From NCBI GenBank assembly GCA_034509425.1, contig JAVTVJ010000068.1, positions 5,332,001-5,396,000 of the forward strand: 64,000 nt of DNA, written 5' to 3'. A model generated the notes under the pieces. The model was not told the origin of the DNA and ran no database searches. It saw only the letters and a program-made list of their open reading frames with translations. The stretch's first letter is position 1. Each line of letters begins with the position of its first letter. Shown piece after piece: positions 1 to 64,000 of the stretch. The translations under genes and the position numbers were made by a program. This DNA is from Eopsaltria australis. Lineage: Eukaryota > Chordata > Aves > Passeriformes > Petroicidae.

Positions 1-8
1 TATAACAG

Positions 9-7046
<7,038 letters not shown>

Positions 7047-7345
7047 AGGCCTATTTATTGGTGTAACTTATTCATAAGAATAAGTGACTGTATTTACAGG
7101 AACTATAACAAACAACTCTTAAGCCTATTTAAGAGCTCTTTCAAAAGAGGAAATGTGTGAGGAAATCCATCTGAGGATGGGATCTCTTAAACATGCTGAA
7201 TGTTGTTACAGAAGAAACTAAGTCAAGAGAAAGTGGTTTATTTAAAGTGCTAAATATTTGCTTTACTGGCTTTCTTTAGATTGCTGTATGTGTTATGTAC
7301 AGTGTAAAAAGAAAAGTAAAATTAAACTTTACCAGCCTTTATCTA
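7047..7345 (+). other. PDHA1: PDHA1 3' UTR (end estimated)
   Basis: Non-coding sequence after the TAA. The best poly(A) signal I see is ATTAAA at 7321-7326, followed by a GT-rich stretch (GGTCTGTATG near 7348). Cleavage near 7340-7345 is inferred. Another cleavage site is possible. Confidence 0.55.
7321..7326 (+). promoter_or_regulatory. PDHA1: Candidate poly(A) signal for PDHA1 (ATTAAA)
   Basis: This is the common variant hexamer, with a downstream GT-rich element about 20 nt away. It is supported only by motif and position. Confidence 0.5.
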
Positions 7346-7464
7346 ATGGTCTGTATGCTTTGCTTCATGAACTCTTTCCCAGAAAACCCACCAAAAATGC
7401 CATTTATATGCTCTGGTTTTGCTACAGAAGAGTCACTACTTGAAAATATCACACCAGGCTTTTC

Positions 7465-7850
7465 TCAGTAGTTCAGTGAGAGTAGCTTTAATACAAAAAG
7501 CTGTATAAATCCATCTACAACGAGGTGACATGCTCTGGCATATCCCCTCCCTGCTCAAACCATCAGCCAGCAGAACTGTAACACATTTTAAGTTCACAAT
7601 TTTCACGATGCTGAAGCCAGTTCAGGTGGGTTTTTTCTCAGCTGATGTTTTGTATTACATTGACAAGCATTGTATGCGTAAGTCAATTCTGTCATAAATA
7701 ACTTAAAGGCATTGACACTGACTTAAAAGCTGTTACTATTCACTGTGTTTTACACTGATGGTCAGACAAACTACGTAACTGTGCAAAACCTGCAAGGCCA
7801 CTGTACATATAAATATATACATCTAATAGTTTAGGTGCTGGGAATGTATT
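7465..7850 (-). other. MAP3K15: MAP3K15 3' UTR (end estimated)
   Basis: Non-coding sequence downstream of the TGA. The candidate poly(A) signal is ATTAAA on the - strand (plus 7488-7493), followed by a GT-rich stretch (CCTGGTGTGATA). The exact end is inferred. Confidence 0.5.
7488..7493 (-). promoter_or_regulatory. MAP3K15: Candidate poly(A) signal for MAP3K15 (ATTAAA)
   Basis: Variant hexamer on the - strand about 360 nt downstream of the stop, with a GT-rich downstream element. Supported only by motif and position. Confidence 0.45.
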
Positions 7851-61346
<53,496 letters not shown>

Positions 61347-64000
61347 CTGTGGGGGGAAAAAAAAAAGACAATAGAAATGTTCAGTTGTTTTTACTGGGAA
61401 TTATAATTTCCAACAAAAACCACTGCTATACATATATATATATATATTACACACAGAGATGTGTTCTTCACAGCATCTCCTGCCACAGTAAATTCCCAGT
61501 AAAGGGACAGAACAACATCAGGAAGATTCTCAGTAGTTCAGGTTAGGAAAAAATTAACAATTCAGTGAAGAAACCTACTTACAGAAGTATTCAGAAAATA
61601 AAGAAAGTTGTACTTAGCATTAACTGGAGTTTCTCAGGCTGGGCACACCCAGTTACCCTCTGAGCATTTGTGAGACAAAAGCATTCAAAGCTGAAGGGTT
61701 TTTGTCTCTGAAAGAGTATCTTTCAGATACCTAAGCCCCTTTCTTACCCAGATTCGTACAGACCAACACATTCCTTCTACACCTCAGTTCTTCACACCTC
61801 AAAATCTAATGAGAGATACTGAAACAATGAAGCAGATGATAATCTAATGGGCATGTAAACCAGACCTCAGAGACTTCCAGTTGCTGGTAAGTAACCTTCT
61901 CTTCTCTTTGGTGATGGATTGTATGTCAATGAACACGGCTTGGTCAAACTAAAGAGATGTCCAAGAAACCCATGCTACAAATATTAGACATGGACCTGTT
62001 TCTAATCAAGGTTGTCAATATAATTGAATCAAATGTGCTCTGACAACCTGAGATGATTCTGCTTGAGCAACTTCATATCTGACAGTCTGAAATCCACTTG
62101 GACAACCATTGCACCGAAATGATCATGCCCATGCACCCATACTCTCAACAACAGGCAAAAATATCAGGGGCCATTTAAGAGGTGTAGCTCTATAAATATG
62201 ACTCTCTTGAAACTCTGATTACATATTCTTTTATATCCTCAGAACTAGGCTGTTGTGAAAGAATGTTGGTGAAATTGAAGAGACAACTCTTGGGACAATT
62301 TCAGGATGGCTCCTAAGAGATAAACTGTATAAAGTCAGGTTGCCAGAACTTCAGAGATCTTCAGCAGAAGTCAATGCAGTAACATCAATACTGCCTTTCT
62401 AATACTCAAGCTGTGCATCACTCTTAAGAGTGTGCACAGCAACCTAAGTCCAAGTAAAGTAATACATTGCTGAAGGGAAGTGAAAAAACCCTGACCAAAT
62501 TACTCATAAACTTCAGAATAAAGAAACATCAGCAGAGGATCAAAAATACATAAAAATGGTACTAAAACCTAAACAGAATTTCTAGTTAGCCTAAACTCCT
62601 TAAGCCAAATAAATACTTCATAAGAAAAGTGATGGAAGGCTTAGACATCTGAAATATTACATATCTGAAAATTAATGTCTACCTAGCTAAGCAACTATCT
62701 CCCATAGAGCTTTACCTACTGCAGTTAAAGATCTTTCCCAATAGGGAGAAATTAACACTTCTGAAACTATCCAGCATCTATGACATGAAATGTGTCATGA
62801 ACTGCTCTTTGCTGAAATACCCCAGGAACAGTCACTGGCTATCCTCTGAAGTATTCCTAAGAAAAGTGTATTAGCAGATTTGAATGCTATCCAACTGAAC
62901 TGGGGCTCGACTGCTGAAGAGATACCAAGGACAAGAGCAGGACTGAACAGTGTCTCAGTGCCCAGCTTAAACCATTTGATACAGAGGATCTCTCCTAGCT
63001 GGTTCCAGCAACTTGATTTAAGTCTCAAGGTCCCATCTAAGATACACTAGGGGCCTGTTTAGGCCAAGGAGGTTATGCAAACAACTGAGAAATGAGTAAG
63101 ATATGCCACTGACAGAGTTCCTAGAAGAAGAAAGGTGAAGACAGAATAGTTTTTCTAGGCTTAAGTGACCTAGTCACATTCTGGTGTTCCTCACACCTTA
63201 GACTTGAGCTTCACATTATTAGAAAGAAAGGCTTAGAACTCACAGTGCAAAAACTTGCAAGTTCTGGCAACAGTAAATCTGAACATCCAAGCATGGATGG
63301 ATGTAATCCTGGAGATACTTCAACACCCCAGTTATGGAGCAGGGGCTTGAGTATGCATGAAGTGCAGAAATAAAAGCCAATATCCTCATTGGGCAGCAAT
63401 GATTAGAAGACAACTAGCCTGTGCTTCCCAGACTTGGGCACATCCTTGGGAGAACCAAGCTGATCAGAACATCTGAGTGACAGCATAAAGAAAGATAAAA
63501 ATGAACTATAAATACACAAAAATGAGGTATTTAATGGCAGTCAGGTATATCACCAGTAGTGGATCAAAAGCTGCATGCCTGTCCACCCTGATTATGTGGA
63601 GGAAAGGAGGACATGCCAGTAATACCTTAGCGTGTATCCGTATGGATAATCTCATGGAGCAAAGACTGTGACAGGCTGTAGCTCTGAGTTGTTGGGACTC
63701 CAGGCCACATGGAATGTGAATGTGTATGTGGACCACCACATGAAGAAAGGAAGTATGGGTTATGAACACACGAGAGTAAAATCAAAGACACTGAGAGCAG
63801 AGAAGAGGAATGAGAAGCCGTGACAGAACAGAGCTTTTTCTGGGGAAAAAGGAGATTTATTATTCTTACAAGATCAAGAGAGGTTGGAGAACTCCAAAAA
63901 GGATTTTTGGACACTGATGGTGTGCAAAAAAGCAAAGTAGCAGGGGGCAATAACTGAAAATAAGGAAAAAACAACAGAGCATGAACAATGCTTCTCTCAG
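61347..64000 (-). other. MAP3K15: MAP3K15 intron upstream of the microexon (partial)
   Basis: I searched by eye on the - strand for the preceding exon (QPSLFYHLGV or ANNVILY type) and did not find it, so exons 1-2 and the promoter lie beyond the window. A short TA repeat begins at about 61427. Otherwise nothing recognised. Confidence 0.7.

Overview
This is vertebrate nuclear DNA: AT-rich, with short exons in long introns, GT-AG splice sites and reading frames that continue across introns. A CR1 LINE 3' end, a CR1-like remnant and LTR fragments of a kind common in bird genomes point to a bird, probably a passerine; the species call is inference.

Two protein-coding genes meet tail to tail. On the + strand (9-7046) are the last eight coding exons of PDHA1, the E1-alpha subunit of mitochondrial pyruvate dehydrogenase. 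They encode 293 residues with no length change against the human protein (human residues 98-390). On the - strand (61346 down to 7851) are 27 coding exons of MAP3K15 (ASK3), 1176 residues plus stop. They run from a 24-nt microexon through the helical/TPR-like regulatory region, the PH-like domain, the kinase domain, a serine-rich tail, a coiled coil and the C-terminal SAM-like domain. The first two coding exons (by the human count of 29) are not in the window. All 26 MAP3K15 junctions and all 7 PDHA1 junctions were checked for GT-AG and for phase, and all agree. PDHA1-MAP3K15 convergence is the same order as on human Xp22.

The rest is intron. Notable contents are an almost perfect 695-bp tandem duplication (15623-17012), a CR1 3' end (11530-11622) and weaker CR1 remnants (43205-43355, 49953-50045), a solo-LTR-like element of about 1.1 kb (55699-56810), a weaker LTR-like element (51240-51791), several perfect inverted repeats and a TA microsatellite. 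A possible 72-nt in-frame cassette exon (57095-57166) lies in the intron after the microexon.

The two genes do not form a pathway together. PDHA1 feeds acetyl-CoA into the TCA cycle; MAP3K15 is a stress and osmotic-response MAP3K acting upstream of p38/JNK and WNK signalling. I saw no prokaryotic-type system, RNA gene or complete mobile element.
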